This document shows positions 1-13,900 of a DNA stretch of 64,000 nucleotides, one piece after another. Source of the stretch: Larus michahellis (taxonomy: Eukaryota > Chordata > Aves > Charadriiformes > Laridae). How positions within the stretch are numbered: position 1 is the first letter of the stretch; each line of letters begins with the position of its first letter. The notes beneath the pieces are model-generated. The model saw only the letters and a program-made list of their open reading frames with translations. It ran no database searches and was not told the DNA's origin. The stretch covers positions 11,230,711 through 11,294,710 of the forward strand of contig NC_133910.1 in the NCBI RefSeq assembly GCF_964199755.1, in the 5' to 3' direction. Made by a program: the position numbers and the translations under genes.

Positions 1-3000
1 GTAAGCAGGTCTAATAAACCACTTTGTACAGAATTAATTAAGACTGTTGCTAGCTAGCTAGGAAATGACTTTGCATCCGAATGTTGTTGTGCCTGCTCTG
101 ATTTGTATTGCCACCTGAAATGCAAATACCACCTAGGACGTGTTATAGAGATGTATTAGCTTATTGCTTTTAGTAAAGCCTAAATGCCTACCGCGAGCTC
201 TCAGAAGAAAGGATGTCTGCATTAGAATTGGCCTTCTTCAACAGGAGAGATCATTCACAGCTTATGATATTAGCTATAAAAGCTTTTAATTACAGAGTCC
301 TCATTCTGACTGGATCTAGTGAGCATCTGCAGATGACACCGCCCAGAGTACTGAACAAGTGTATACCTGCCTGTGTATTTATTTTGATTTCATGTTCATT
401 AGTTATTTTTCATTTATAAGAAACTCAAATTTCCAAAAGAAATAAGAATCCCTCTATTAACGCAAAACTTCTGGACCCCATCCCTGCATCACACTCTGAT
501 CCAAGCTGAGAACAGGCAGGCAGGATTATCTTAAACGAAGATATTAAAGATAAGGCTGTGCCTCTCAGAACATACATTAAGTTGCTCCAAGAACATATGT
601 ACCTGTGGGGGTGTTGGGGAGGGTCCAAAATTGTGAATTCCATTTCAGAGAGACATTTTCATATGCATGCGGGGAAGCACTCAGCGGTGTCATGAAGTGA
701 TCTATGTCTATTGCCGTCAGCAGCGTCGGCACAGGCCAGGCACAAGCACTGCAGTGAACTTACACACTCGTGCACGTGGAACTATTTTTCATGGAATTGA
801 TGAATTCTGCAGTGACGTTCATAGCAGTAGGACACATTATTGCTGCAATATATGACTATCAGTAACACCTACAAGCCTTTAATATTCTGCAGCTGAACTG
901 TGGAAACAGAAGAAAGTTGCTTGTAAATGCCTAATTCACAGTTTAACTGGATTGTCTGTCAAAATAACTCTCAGATATGAAACTTCAAGTAGGAAGCTTA
1001 AAAATCAGAAAAAATGCAAAGAACTTCTTGATGAACGTTAAAAGCATTTTAGAGAAGAAGAAAACTAAAAGAATACTTTCCTGCTTTCATCCTCATCACT
1101 GAGTTTCAATTAGCTCTGTCTGTACAGCTATCTAATCACTGTTTTTTCTGCAGTCTTAGCAACTCCATTATCTGAATAGCAAATATGGTAATTTCAAGCG
1201 AGAGGGTTTTGTGGGCAGAAAATAGCAAAATGGATTTTGCCCTTCTTTTTCTCAGTATAGGAAATGTTTCTTGCTTATTTCTATTTCACAGTTCATTTGT
1301 TTTGATGGGAATGCTGGCTAACTGCAGTGTGCTTCAGGATTTGCAGCTGCACTCCCTGTTTCTATCCTTATCTCTACGGATAAAGTTGCCCTCCGTCACA
1401 GTGCCTGGTTGCTCCAAGGCAGGCTTCCAAATCTACCCCTCTGAGCGAGCATGCAAGTTGGTGGCAGGAAGACCACAGACTTTGAGCAGGAATGGACAGA
1501 AGGGCTGCAAGGCAGAAAAACAGACTGAAAAATGAGCTTTTTATGTTATGCAAAGGGGTTGCCCGCTCCTGCCTTGCTCCAACTGCAAGCCTGTTGCAGG
1601 ATCAAGGTGATTCGTAGCCTGGGAGTCCATCAGCCTTTGCCTGTCACCCCCTCTGTTTGTACTGCACCCAGCACCGCGCTGTCACCACGCAAACAATGAG
1701 CAATAGCTGCAGAAGCAGCAGCACAAAGCAAGTGGTCATCGGCTTATGGGAGCTGCCCTCTCCAGAAACACGGCGATCCAGCAAGACACATCCTAGTTTG
1801 CATTCCCGTCATTTGAGCCGCCCGACAGTTCATTGCATGAAACATTGTCCAAGGGTTTGGCAGGAAGTTGTGCTTAATGGCAGACTCTCATAGGAGGCAC
1901 TTGATTATATTAGACAGATAATTATTGATCCAGCTATAGTTTATCCTTGCTGCCTAATTTCAATAAACAGCAGCTTGGGGGAATTAGCAAGGGATTCTGT
2001 TCCCCCTCCCCCTGCTTCTTCAGGATTTGTCAGAAACAAGATGATTTATGTGTATTCCAGTAAGATTCTCGTTTGTTGGCAGGCTGCAGGGATTGTTTGG
2101 GGTTGGAAGTACTAAGCTTTTATATTTAAATGCTTCCATGTGAGTATTCATGGGTCTCACTGCCTTGCATTGTAATATCTGAATAATAACTGTGACTTAT
2201 GCAAACCAGTTTTCAGCTGTTCACTGTGATCAATTTTTCATTTTAAGCAACTCCCTGCCATCCCAGGGTAAAAAAAATAATCTGATAGGCAAGAAGAGTG
2301 AGATCCAAGGAAGGTAGTAATACTCTTCCCTTTTTAAATAATGCACAACTCATTTCTGGAGCACTTTCAAATGTGTTACTTTCTATTAAGCACGGATAAT
2401 ATTCTGAAGATGTTCTCCCCTCCTTTCAGGTGAGGTTTTGGAATAACAAAGCACAAGAACGCAGGTCTGCCTGGTACAGCACGGACCAAGACCTGGCTGG
2501 GCAAACGTCCACAAAGCACAGGCAGGACTGGAAAAGCTCCACGTTTGGCATAAAGGCAGCTGGGAGAGTTATTCCCTGGGGCTGTGCGCTGGTATAGCAG
2601 CTACTCCACCCCATTCGAGAGGGTGTTTACCAGAGACTTGCATTTCTAGAACTAGCAACACATGAAAAACGCTGCACAAACAACATATCACAGCAGGCGC
2701 TTCCAAAAGCAGCCGCGGGAATGGACCCTCTCTCTTCCAGGAAGCACATTTGGCCTAAGGGGCAATGGTTGCTGTTGGACTAGGAAAGGATCAGGAAAAC
2801 ATTCGCTCCCTGACAATATTCAAGTAGACTAAGTCTATTAGTGGGGAAAGGCTCTCCTGCCAGCAGGAAAAGTGACGCTTAACTAGATAACCTCACTTGA
2901 TAAATGTGAGCATCCCAGACAATTTCACCCGACCGTGAGCCTCTGGTCATTCTCCCAGGTTGATTTCACTAGTGTGCAATGGATGTCTCTGAATTTCACT

Positions 3001-6000
3001 CACTTGATGAATAACTTCAGTTCCTTCAGGGAACAGTTCAGTGTCTTTTCTCTTTTTTAATGAAAACCTCCCACTTGGGAAGTGAAAGAAAGTTCTTACT
3101 ACTAATAGTTGGATCTCTGTAGCAAAGCTGGTAAACAAGTTTAAAAAAGCATCTTGGTTTTATTTCTAGTTCCTGCCTCATTTGGGAGCCCAAGTTGCTG
3201 GAAGACTGCTAGGGATGTAGTTCTTTCTTACTGGTATGATTTGGAAGCTTGCTGTATAATAAACACTTCATTAAGCATCAGACTGATGCATTATGACACG
3301 ATTTACAGATGAGCACTTGGAAACGCTCTGCTCACTTCCAGGCCTGGGCTTCCCAGTGGGAACCAGCTTGTGGTATTCTCAAGGCCAGATTGATGCTCTG
3401 GTATTTCACCTTATGCCCAAGAGTCACCGTAGCCAAAAATCTTTCCTTAGCTACCAGATACAACAGTCACGTAGAAAATTACTTTCATGTGTATCCGTGA
3501 AAAATCCCTGAATCAGCAAGAACCATGTACTCCTGGTCTGAGACGCTTCATGTAGCTCTCTGCAGTTAGGAGGAGCCTGGACTTCTTGCAGGCATCAGCA
3601 AGGAGTCCTTTTGTCCAGCAAAATACGAGAGAGAGAGAGATTCTACACACAACAGAATATTTCATACTGTCACTTATTAGTTACTTTACTTTCAAGAAAG
3701 GTTTCAGGACAACCCTTTTATTGCATTAACCCTTAAATACTGACAACTTAAAAAAAAAAACCCAACTCTCTTCCAATCTTAATTTCAAGGGCTCCTGTCT
3801 GAGTCATAGCCCTCATTATAACTTTTGCCTAAAAAAAAGGTGAGAGAAGGATCAGTTGTAGCTAGGAATCCCAAAATAAGCTGTACAGCTGGGCTGGCAG
3901 AGCCTGCCCATTTCCTCTGACCTCCTACAAGAGGACGAAAGCCCTTTTCCAGAAGCTTTTGCAGTGGTTGATCAAGAGAACAACCTCCTGACAGCACCTG
4001 GCCTTGTTTTAAAGACTTTGGTGGCAAATATTCTCACAGCCCACGGGAAGTGAGCCCAGCAGTGAATCACCAGCACAGCACTACCTGAGAAAATGTAACC
4101 AGTTCAGTCAAGAGTTATTGGGGTGAGATGGATTTCACAAAATATGGAGGCTCTTTTAGAAAAGATCCTGTGTTATTTTTCGCTCTCTTGCAGCACAAGG
4201 GTCTAGGATCTCCTTTGCTGAATATTTAGTGAAGAGCATCTGCAGCATCTTAATTACAGTAGCTGTTCTCATCTTAATCTCTTGCTTCAGAATAAGGTTA
4301 AGTGTAATCTGTCCTAGATTCTTATACAGATGGTTCATTTCTTAAATACTTGAGAAGAGTTTAGTCGATCTTTAATTCCTTAATCTGGGAACCAAGACCA
4401 ACCAACCTGATTCTGAATGATATTTTGCCAGATTTTACAAGAAAAATGTCACACACACACACATACATCCCCCAACAGGGGTTGATTTCTTTTCAATACT
4501 TTTTTTTCATTCCAATGAAAGTTGCTGGACGTGAGAGGATCCACACATGACTCTCCCTTGCTCCCATTAACCCAAATAACTACACAGCATTATGGATAAA
4601 GAGCATCTGTGTGGCAGGAGAAGCTAGCAAGTACCTTTTTCTTTAGTTGAAATACAGCATTTTCTAAACAGTTCGATAATATATTCATCAGCCATTTTTT
4701 TTATCTGTAGCCAGATTGCCAGCATGGCCAAAAAATACATTTGTATTTTCATTTGTATCACAATTTTGTGATTGGACAGAGATTTCCTTTCTGCAAGAAA
4801 ACTGCGCCAAAGCAATTTTGATGCTGGCAAGAAACAAACTAAGACACATAATGGCAGTTTTGAATTAGGTTCATATTGCAACACAGCATGATTACAGCTG
4901 TGAAAATTGCTGATATAAAATTTTAAAAGAAAATTTTGTCTTGTGATTGTTTATCTGAGTGTTGAACCAAACTTCTTGACCTTCATGCAGCTATAAACAA
5001 AAAAGGGTAGATTTTTCACTTGGACTAAGGGAATAAAAACCACAAAAGTTTTGACTACGCCTTTTCTTGACCAGTCCCACTTCCCTTTATGAGCTGAATT
5101 TCTCTCTCTCATTCTCAGTATTGTACCAAGGGAACCACAGCTGATACGAGAGCACAGTTACGCTAGCTGCTCTACACTCCTCGTGAGAAGCGATGACAGC
5201 CCCCAAAACAGACAGAGGAAGTTGTTTCAACCTCAGTTGTCAAAAAATCACAGCCCCAAAGTCCTGTAGAGGAGTCAGCCCAGGGCCCCACATCTCCAGA
5301 GTCTCAGCTTGTCATCCAGCACACAGCCATTCTTTTCAGAGGAAATTACCGTGTGTTCACTTCTTTAAGCTAATAATCACTTCACCATTTTAATTCCCCA
5401 GCTCTTGGCTTGTGCTTATTATTTCAAGCTTTACATTCAATAAGACCCTAATGGGAGCTCAAGAAACGAGCTCCCCAATACAGTCACTTCTCTTCATGAA
5501 CTCTTACAGAAGAGGCTCTGCCTAGGTTGACCTTTGGCAAGCCTCCAGGGAGGGCATTTTGACATCCTTTCTAGCAATCCTGGTAGCTCCAACACAAGAG
5601 TAATTAAGAAGTGTTATTTCCTCTCACAAAAACTGTGCTTGTTTTGTGAACACTTTAAAAAATAACCATGATGATGCTCCTAACACTGCTCTGTGTTAAA
5701 AGCAGCTGGCTCTAGAGAGCCCTTGAGATGTTCCTATGGTCATGGATTTCTGCAGCACACGGCAAAGGCATGCTGGCTACCTCCCACCCATCAGTGGGAA
5801 GTTACTGTACATGTTTTTCGGGCAAAACTTATGACAGAGATGACAATGAGCTGGCCTGATCGGACAGAAATCTTTCCACGATGAAGAGAACCTAGAAGGG
5901 CCCAGATGAACCCCTTGCAAGTCAGCATCTGTCCAGACCCCAACCCAACTGATGCTGTTCAGTGCACACCGAGTCAGTGCAGTTGCCACTACAGCTACCT

Positions 6001-6046
6001 GCCTCCTCCAGCCCTTCTTTTCTGGGCATTCCACTCTTTTGTGTGA
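1..6046. other. Noncoding region, no gene recognised
   Basis: All frames here are short and lack recognisable protein features. Simple repeats are (GA)n at 3,627-3,640 and (CA)n at 4,450-4,463. AT-rich, TAAT-containing stretches near 1,900-2,000 and 5,365-5,460 could be conserved noncoding elements, but nothing in the single sequence proves it. Confidence 0.6.
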
Positions 6047-6051
6047 CTGGG
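6047..6051. repeat. Target-site duplication CTGGG, left copy
   Basis: An exact 5-nt direct repeat abutting the TG end of the solo LTR on the plus strand. Its partner is at 6,535-6,539. Confidence 0.8.
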
Positions 6052-6534
6052 TGCCGTGGTTCAACCCCAGCCAGCAACCAGGACCACACAGCCGCTTGCT
6101 CAGTCCCCCCCAACCCCAGTCGAGTGGGGAGAAGAGGGGAAAAATATTTGTGGGTTAATATAAAGAGAGTTTAATAGAACAGTAACAGAAGAGGAAAATA
6201 ATAATAATAATAATGGTAAAAGGACATTCAAAATAAAGCGATACAAGTCACTCTGACCACCCGATGATCGGTTGCCCAGCCCATCCTGAGCAACAACCGC
6301 AGATTCCTGCCCCCCGGCCAACTCCCATTTACATATTGAGCATGACATCTATGGCACGTCCTGCCTGTGCTCCCTCTCGGTGTCTATAGAAAGCTGAAAA
6401 TGTCCTTGACTAATATAAACATTGCTTAGCAATGACTAAAACAATATGGTTTATCAACATTATTCTCTTACTAAATCCAGAACACTGGAGCTACTGGAAA
6501 GAAAATTAACTCTATCCCAGCCAAAACCAGGACA
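6052..6534 (-). mobile_element. Solo LTR of an endogenous retrovirus (ERVL-like) with 5-bp target duplication
   Basis: Read on the minus strand the element opens TGTCCTGGTTTTGGCTGGGA and closes CCACGGCA, i.e. TG...CA ends, 483 bp. It is flanked by the direct repeat CTGGG at 6,047-6,051 and 6,535-6,539. The opening resembles a widespread bird LTR family as I remember it. Five-bp duplications fit ERVL (class III) integration. No internal gag, pol or env sequence is present, so this is a solo LTR left by recombination. It includes an (AAT)n stretch near 6,198-6,214 on the plus strand. Confidence 0.85.
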
Positions 6535-6539
6535 CTGGG
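6535..6539. repeat. Target-site duplication CTGGG, right copy
   Basis: Abuts the CA end of the solo LTR on the plus strand and matches 6,047-6,051 exactly, which fixes the LTR boundaries. Confidence 0.8.
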
Positions 6540-6939
6540 AAAGCTTCCCCACACGCTGTGTCTCCACAGGGGGACAGCGGGTGGCCAAAGTGATACTAGA
6601 GGCACATTCACCTCATCCTGTGCTTTTGAGCACCATCCATAAAACACGTGTTGCTGAATGACCCTGATTGCGATTACTTCAGTTTGAGAAAGGTTGCCTA
6701 TGTACTTTATGTAAATGGCACCGTAGTGGTTACAAATATGTTTGAGAATGAGGGATGTCACAGAGAGGGATTCGTTCTGGGGATGCAAATACCTGCCAGG
6801 GTGCAGTGGCAGAACCCGAGGCCTCTTTGTTACCCCCTTCCCTGGACCCAAGCCGGGGGGGGGCCCTGAGGAACCCCTCGCTCCAGGATACCCGCACCAG
6901 CCCTGGAAATACCTCCGGGAGCCCCAAAGCCGCATGTAT

Positions 6940-7400
6940 TAACACATTGATCTCCGAGTTAACAGTAATCTTTTTTTATCTCTCCTCGATAAATCAGCGG
7001 CTCCTCAGGCCGAAATCTCCCGGTGGGGCTGACAGGAGCCCTCCCGGCCGTGCCGCCCTGCGCAGGCTCTTTGTCACGGCCCCTTCCCCCCGCGTGCGCT
7101 CAACTTCCCCAACTTCCTAATGGGCCTCTTGGCAAGCAGCAATTTTTCTCCGAGATTATAAATTTCAGCCGTTGCCCTGATACAGCAGATGTTGGTCTTC
7201 CAGCTCTCCTCGATTGGTCCCCGGTGACAGGAACCGATCGATTTTTCGCCTCGGACTGCGCGGGCGGATTAACACCGTGATAAATGGCTGAGGATTGATT
7301 TGCACTTAATTGACAATTTGGTGAACCTGTACTAAAACCCCGAGCTTTAGGCCCCGGCAGCGAGAGAGCGCCGGGGTAATCTATGGCCCGATCGATGAGG
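6940..7400. promoter_or_regulatory. Candidate conserved noncoding enhancer with homeodomain-like sites
   Basis: Unique sequence with a dense mix of AT cores in CpG-rich DNA: TCCTAATGGG near 7,117, GCGGATTAACACCGTGATAA near 7,263, TTGATTTGCACTTAATTGAC near 7,296, and palindromic CGATCGAT near 7,216 and 7,390. There is no coding signature on either strand. Such texture is typical of developmental enhancers near homeobox genes; LHX3 lies about 28 kb away and is the obvious target. Inference only. Confidence 0.4.
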
Positions 7401-7960
7401 CGAGGCCGGGCCTGGCCCGGCCGAGGCGCCGCGGGCCGACAGGGGGCAGCAGAGCCTGGGGGACGGCGGCCGCTGGGACCGTTAAAAACCGTTAAAGCCG
7501 TTACGGCGCGGCCCTGAGGCGCTTTCCCCGGGGCAGCGGCTGCGCTCTGCCCCGCTACGCGTTTCGCTCTCCGCTTGATTCCTGACCCCTCCTCAGGGCA
7601 CGCCGCTGCCCCGGCCCGTCGCCTGGCAGAGCCTGAGGAGGGGTTGTGGGGGGGGCAGCCTGCCCTGCTGCCCGAGTGCTTTCTGAGGGATTCTGTGGGA
7701 GCCGGGGGGCAGCCTGCCTGCTCCCCCTTCTCACACCGCCCCAGCCGCCACCGCCTCTGAGGCCGCTGGGGACAGGCCTTCAGCACGCTGACTCCTGGTG
7801 TGGTGACAGCAGGGACCACACCACACCGCCAGGCCCTGCACCAGGGAGGGAGAGAAAGCCCCCAGGCCTGGAGCGCCCATCTCCACTATCAGGTCCCAAG
7901 CTCTCCTGATCTCCATCTGCCTCCTGCGCAGCCCGTCACTTCCGCTCTCCACGGCCCAAC
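6980..7960. promoter_or_regulatory. Orphan CpG island
   Basis: About 1 kb of strongly GC- and CpG-rich DNA, at its densest between 7,360 and 7,760, with no coding exon recognised on either strand. The 239-codon minus-strand frame is low-complexity (P, A, R, G) and has no known domain. It may be the promoter of an unannotated noncoding RNA or a Polycomb-marked regulatory island of the LHX3 domain. Confidence 0.55.
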
Positions 7961-10900
7961 TCTTCAGTGAGCCCCATTTTGTGTGCTGCCTTCGTTACTG
8001 CTGGATAATCTTATCCCCCCAGATTCATGGTGGAGTTCCCCTTTCCCAGCTGCTCAGGGAGTGGTTCCAAACTCATTACCTCTGGCTTACCTGTCGCCTT
8101 ATGTTTATCTTAAATGTAACATAAACTCCCTTCAGGATCAGGCACCTGGGACTACGGGGCTTTGTGGACAAAGCAGGGAGTTGGGTTGCTGGCGGTAGTG
8201 AAAGTAAAGGCCAAGAAGGAAGTTAATTAACAAAAACTGTAACCTCCACTTGCCTTTTCTGTCATCTTTTGTTCTTTCCTTCTGTTGTGCCAAATCCCAG
8301 AGCGTTTACCCAAGCAATAGCCCCACTACATAGTATGCATTAAGAGATAAAAGCTCTGTGCAATTCACGACAGCAGAGCAACGTTATCCTCCGGTATTTA
8401 TCTATTATTTATCACCAAGTACTTTTAGAGTTGACAAGCAAAGCAGTATGAAGTCAACCTGTTGAACAACTTGGTTCTATCCCATCTTGTATGATTTTTC
8501 TGAAGGGCTGTGTAACTGGGGCTGCACCCCCAGTCATCCCCTAAACATAAAGGATGTCTGAATTTGAATTTCTTCCAATCACTTTTCAATTCCAGCTAAC
8601 CTGGGCTCCAACATCCAGAACCATCTCTGGATTTCAGTCTTATCGGTTACAACCATAGCTGCTAATTCTGATAAAATAAGTTGCAAGCAAGGCTAAATCC
8701 TTCATCTTGAAGGATTAACTTTGGCTTCACGCCTTGTTTTCCCACTCACCGCAGCCCCGTCTCACCCCTGGGAAGCTGGCATAAACTCTGCAATGAGTTT
8801 AAGCTTCTGAAACAAATGCAGGTCCCCAGGCTTGGTGAGCCGAGAGTCTGACCGAGCAGAGCAGCCCCTGCATTCCCATAACCATGCTGTGCACACACGC
8901 GGAGCCCCTCATCCTGCCATGGCAGAGCTCCTCCAAGGAATGGAAGCTCTGAAACTGATTACACAGACTGCATCAGGCATCCCCTCGCAATGGGCTCTGA
9001 CATTGCACAGCAGCCCTTCCTCTAGGGCAACCAGGCTTTGCAGAGCACAGGGAGATGAGGCAGTGTCAAGGCACTAATTGAGGGATGCAACTTTAATTTA
9101 CACCTACTTGCTGCATGCCCGACTCACAAACCAGGGCTGCTCACCGACTTCAGGTTCTTTCCTTGGGACAGAGTTGTTGTTACTGCCTTGTCCTTTGCTG
9201 CATGTCTTGGCTTTGAACGTGCCCAGGATACTAGCCCACTGACCACATGCTTTGCATTTGTTTTGAAGCAGTGACGGGACATTTCACTAATACAAAAATT
9301 AGGTGAGGGGAGAGGAAGGCTTCACAGATTTTTTTTGCATTCCTCTTAAAAGTCCATCTCAAATAAAAAGAAATAAGCTTTGTTTTTCCAAACTGCAGGA
9401 CTTCAGCTCTGCTTCACCCCAGGAAGCCCAGTACTACCGAAAAATTCAGCCCACCTTTCCTCTAAGACAGCCTTCTGGGCTATTTTGTTACACCAGTTAT
9501 ATAATGGAACAGAGATAGAGAGGCAATTAATTATGTGGGATAAAGAAAAGTTCTTTTTAATGTCACCTGTAGCTTTGTGGCATCTCTGTATTGATTACAC
9601 CAAAGGGAAAATAGCAGATTACAAACCAAGTCAGAATGCACCGTCAATACATTTAATTGGAAACAAAAAGACAAGTTTACTAGTTAATTAAGAACCATAT
9701 CAAAAGAAGTCTAAAATTACATGGAAAGAAAAACTTAAAATTTCTCTGTCCCCAGAATGACCTCTACTCCTGCCTCAGCTTTCTTTTGTATTCAGCATAC
9801 CCCAATCTCTTTGTGTTCTTTGCCTGGAAAAATAGGAACCTAGCTGATATTGCAAAGGCAAAATAACTCTGTATTCATTTATTATGCCAACAACCATTAT
9901 AGCTCCTTAGCATGGAAAGGGTTTAAGTAATCATATGTTCAATGATTTTATTTCCTTATGCATGAATCAGTAGGTTATGTAAAAGGATTGCGCTGCTGAT
10001 ACCACTAGAATGAAGTAGCATCTTCTGACAGTTTCAGCACAGTAGAAGGTGGTGAGTGCCGAACATTAAGGTTTTAATTATTGGATACACACAAATAATT
10101 TATTAGACATTGATTTGTTTTTTAAGAATGTTCTGGTACTGTGAAAATAGCTGGCAATTAACCTATGATTAGATAGATTTACCTCCCTTAAAGCAGAGGA
10201 ATCTCTGAGGCCTTACATTTATCAACGATTTCACAGTTAATCCTAAAAAAACAAGTGAAAAGGTCATATGGCCTTGCTGGGGACACAAACATGCATTTGA
10301 AGACTCAAAAAAAATTGTCCAAGTTCTCACTGTGTGAAAGAAGCAAGAGTAAGGATTTCAGATGCATAAGACTTAGGATGGTGCCCATAATTTTATTAGA
10401 TTCCTAAGCTGTATCCGGAGGAACAGACAGCTAATTGGATACTAGGTGTTCATTACTCTTTCAGAAAAGCAGTATTGGGAGAAAGTAGCTACATCCCTGG
10501 AACAGCAGGAGCTCTTGGTTCGGTAGGGTTTTACACAATATATCACAACATCAAGTCCTAAACTTCACAGCAGTCCTGAGTCCAGCAGCTGCTGCCATCC
10601 AGTATTTCTGAGGAAAAATGCAATTTATCAACCGTGTAAGCTCAGGGAGAGAAGAGACATGGTAAACATCAAGCAATATATTTATCCAAAAAGGGAATGT
10701 TTTTTCTGTTAGATAGTTACTACTGGCACCTGTTTCAGCTACAGTTTTCCCTGTGGTAAACTTCACTGTTCTCTTAGAGTGTTTCATTGTTCTGGATGGG
10801 AATATTTGGAGGGAAATTTGAGCAGAGTGATAACAGTGCCTTTTGCGAGTTCACTTTCTGAAGTTGGTGGTGTGAGGTGGCAGCCTCTAAATTTGTGCAT

Positions 10901-13900
10901 TCAAATAATCCTGGAAGAATTATTATTTTCATTTCCATAACAGCTTTCAGCTAAGGATTTCAAATCACTGACTAGCCACAGATGAATTAAACTCCCACCT
11001 GGCAGGTACAGAAATATTATTATCCATCATTTTAGAAGAGGGAGGTTTAGAAGAGCCAGTGCACAGCCGGGAAACAGAACCCACACTTCCCAGCTCCCCA
11101 TCCTCTGCTTCATTCTCAAGATCACCCTTCCAGGGAGCAGGTTGTCATTTTAGACAACCTGCTAGAATTAGACATTTTAGATAAAATCCCAGGCTCACTG
11201 AAAAACAAGAGCCAGATATCTGCTGGCTCCTGTGGGGTCAGGGTTTCACTCAAAGGCTTGAAAACTTGTCAGCTGATAAGTTGTTGTATTTGCTGCACCT
11301 TTACAATGGAGCTCTTAATAAAGAGACTTTCCTCTAAAAACAAACAAGAAGGAATGGAAATGAACTGCGCCTAATCAGACAAGTCAGTGCAGCAAATGAG
11401 ACTGACTGGCTTGAATTTCTCATTCGGATGCTCTTCAATGCTGCTGTTATTTCTGAGTGTGATGGTGCAGCCAAGTCTGGAAATGGAGGGATTTGAAAAA
11501 CAACAGGAAGAAATTCCATATCCCCTACCTGTCCCGTGAAATGTTACAAGAGACCCGGGGATAATTATTACAGGGCTGTACCGATTGCAATCTGGTCTGC
11601 ACCAGGTGACAAAGGGTTAAGCCCGAGTTATTTTGAACAATAGATTTCACTTTATTTTCCTGTGTTTCCTACTTTGCAGACTTACATTCTGAGGCTTTAC
11701 TACTTAATCCCCACTGTAGTAATAAAATTTTTTAATCCTGTGTTTAAAATATGAGATTTACTTGTCAAAATCTGGATATACAGCAGGAATTATAATCGCT
11801 GTTCAGCAAAAGCAATTCCCCTCAAGTTCAGGCTGGTGTTTGGAAGAGTTTGTCAGGTGCATTGTGTTAGTGCTGGAGGTATGCGGATTGTAGAGGTCAG
11901 AGAAGGTTTCCCTTGGCACCGGGGGCACAATAAGTTCACAAGAATCTCATAGGTACCAGCTCAGGTTTTCCATTTTTCTCTTCTGTTTGTTTTTTTTTTT
12001 TTTTTTTATTTTATTTTAATCAATCCATTCTTTCTGTGGTGTTAACAGTAACATCAGCTCCCTCAGCCAGCACCTGTCAGACAATTAGTACCTGCCAATT
12101 AACAGGTAAAGTCCTTGGCCAGAGCTGAAATGCAGAGCAGATTTGCCATGTCAGCATCTCAGAGCCACAGTTGGGCAGCACTTAGCTAAGGCCTTTTTGC
12201 GCAAGACTTTAGTCAGGGAGTTTTAGGTAGTGGTATGAAGTGTGAGCTGGAGAAGATACCAGGAGAGCCCTGCAAGCCTTGGCAGAGATCTCTCACCCGC
12301 ATTGAGCACACTACGCAGACACAGGATGGCCAGACCTCCTCAGCATGGACACTGCTTCAACAGGTCAAGGCTAAACTTTCATTCAGGAGAACATGCTGAT
12401 AAAGAACAGATGTGGGATCTGATACAGATTAGCATCGAATTGACAGTACTGCCTACCTGGGAGGCTGAATTCCAGCCTGGAGGACAGAGGTGGCCTGGCC
12501 ACTTTACTATTAAACTTGAAGTCTATTCCCCACTTGAACAAAATTTATATTCTTCACCCAGTATTTATTCACAGCAGATTTGGAATGTGCCACCCACACC
12601 TACCAATCTTTTGTTATAGTAATATGACAGAAAAGATTAAACTCCTTTCTGTTTTAGTGTGGTAAAATTAATGCCAATATCCCTGAGCTGTTTAGTGAAT
12701 TCTTAAATGCCTGTGAGTTCTCATACACATCTCTTTCTAGTATAGAATTACACCAATATCCGTGTTTCCAAACAGCGCATCTCCAGGAAAAAGGTTATGT
12801 GCCAATTTATCAGCAGTTACGTCTGATTTTCTTATATTTGGTTGGTTTTGAGACCAATAAGCTGGGAACGTTGTATTTGTCACATGTCACCTTTCCCAAC
12901 GTTGATCTTATCCCAGATAAGAAAAAAAATAAAAGGAAGTCACTGCTCGGATTCTTTTTTTCCTTTAAGCACAAGACCCTGCCACTATGGTAGTTGCACT
13001 ATTTCCTTTGCATTTTTGCAGCTCATCTCACTTTATTGATTTGAAAATTTGAAAAGGAAAAGGAACATACTACAGTGAGCTAACCTGCATTTGTGGCAGA
13101 GGACACAGGTTATTCTGGGGTTAGGCTTTGCAGAATACCTGGTTATTTCAACATTGCTTTGAGATTATTTCTAAATGAGCTACTGTTTCAACAGAACAGC
13201 CCTTTGTCTTGTTCAATGGCAAGAACGCTTTTCCTTTCTGGCTAAAAGAAGGTTTAAATCTCGATGAGAAAGAAAAAGCTAGTAATAGTGATTATTTTCT
13301 CTTAATGGAAAAGTATAAGCAACTATCAACTAAATCATTCTTCATGCTAGACATGACAGACAAGCACTTTGAAATGATTTGTTTTTAAATGATATTACGA
13401 TTTCATGGTTGAAATAGTAATGCTTTTTGCTTCACCAGGCCCTGCCTATCAACTGATTCCTTACCCAGCGGAGACATCACTAAATAGCAATTGAGGACAC
13501 TTATTACTAGCAGTGGCAATAAAATTACATGTTTGTATTAGTATAATGCCCATGTGTCCCTGCCATGCCAGGCCACGTGTATGACACAGGGCTGGCTTTA
13601 CCCAGGAGACCTTTTCCTTTTTCCTGAGAACCACCCTGCTGGCATCTTTCAGGGCAGGCAATGGCTGTCTCACCCAGACCACACCTGCATCCAGCCCCGG
13701 CTTTCTCCCCGTTGGTTAAGCCACTGCTTCATCCAGGCAAAAAAGCTCCGAGGAACACATCAAAAGCCTTTAAAAATGCAATCAGCCCTCAGCTGAAAAT
13801 CACATCATTCAGTTATCCTGACTTGAAAACCTGTGCCACAGAATTAGCTGTGGGTTCCAGCTCCAGTAACTTGATAAAAATGAAGGTATCCTCCCTGCCT

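Noticed and set aside
7100-7819. A 239-codon minus-strand frame in the orphan CpG island
   Set aside because: Composition-driven openness, no recognisable domain, and overlapping frames on the other strand look equally open.
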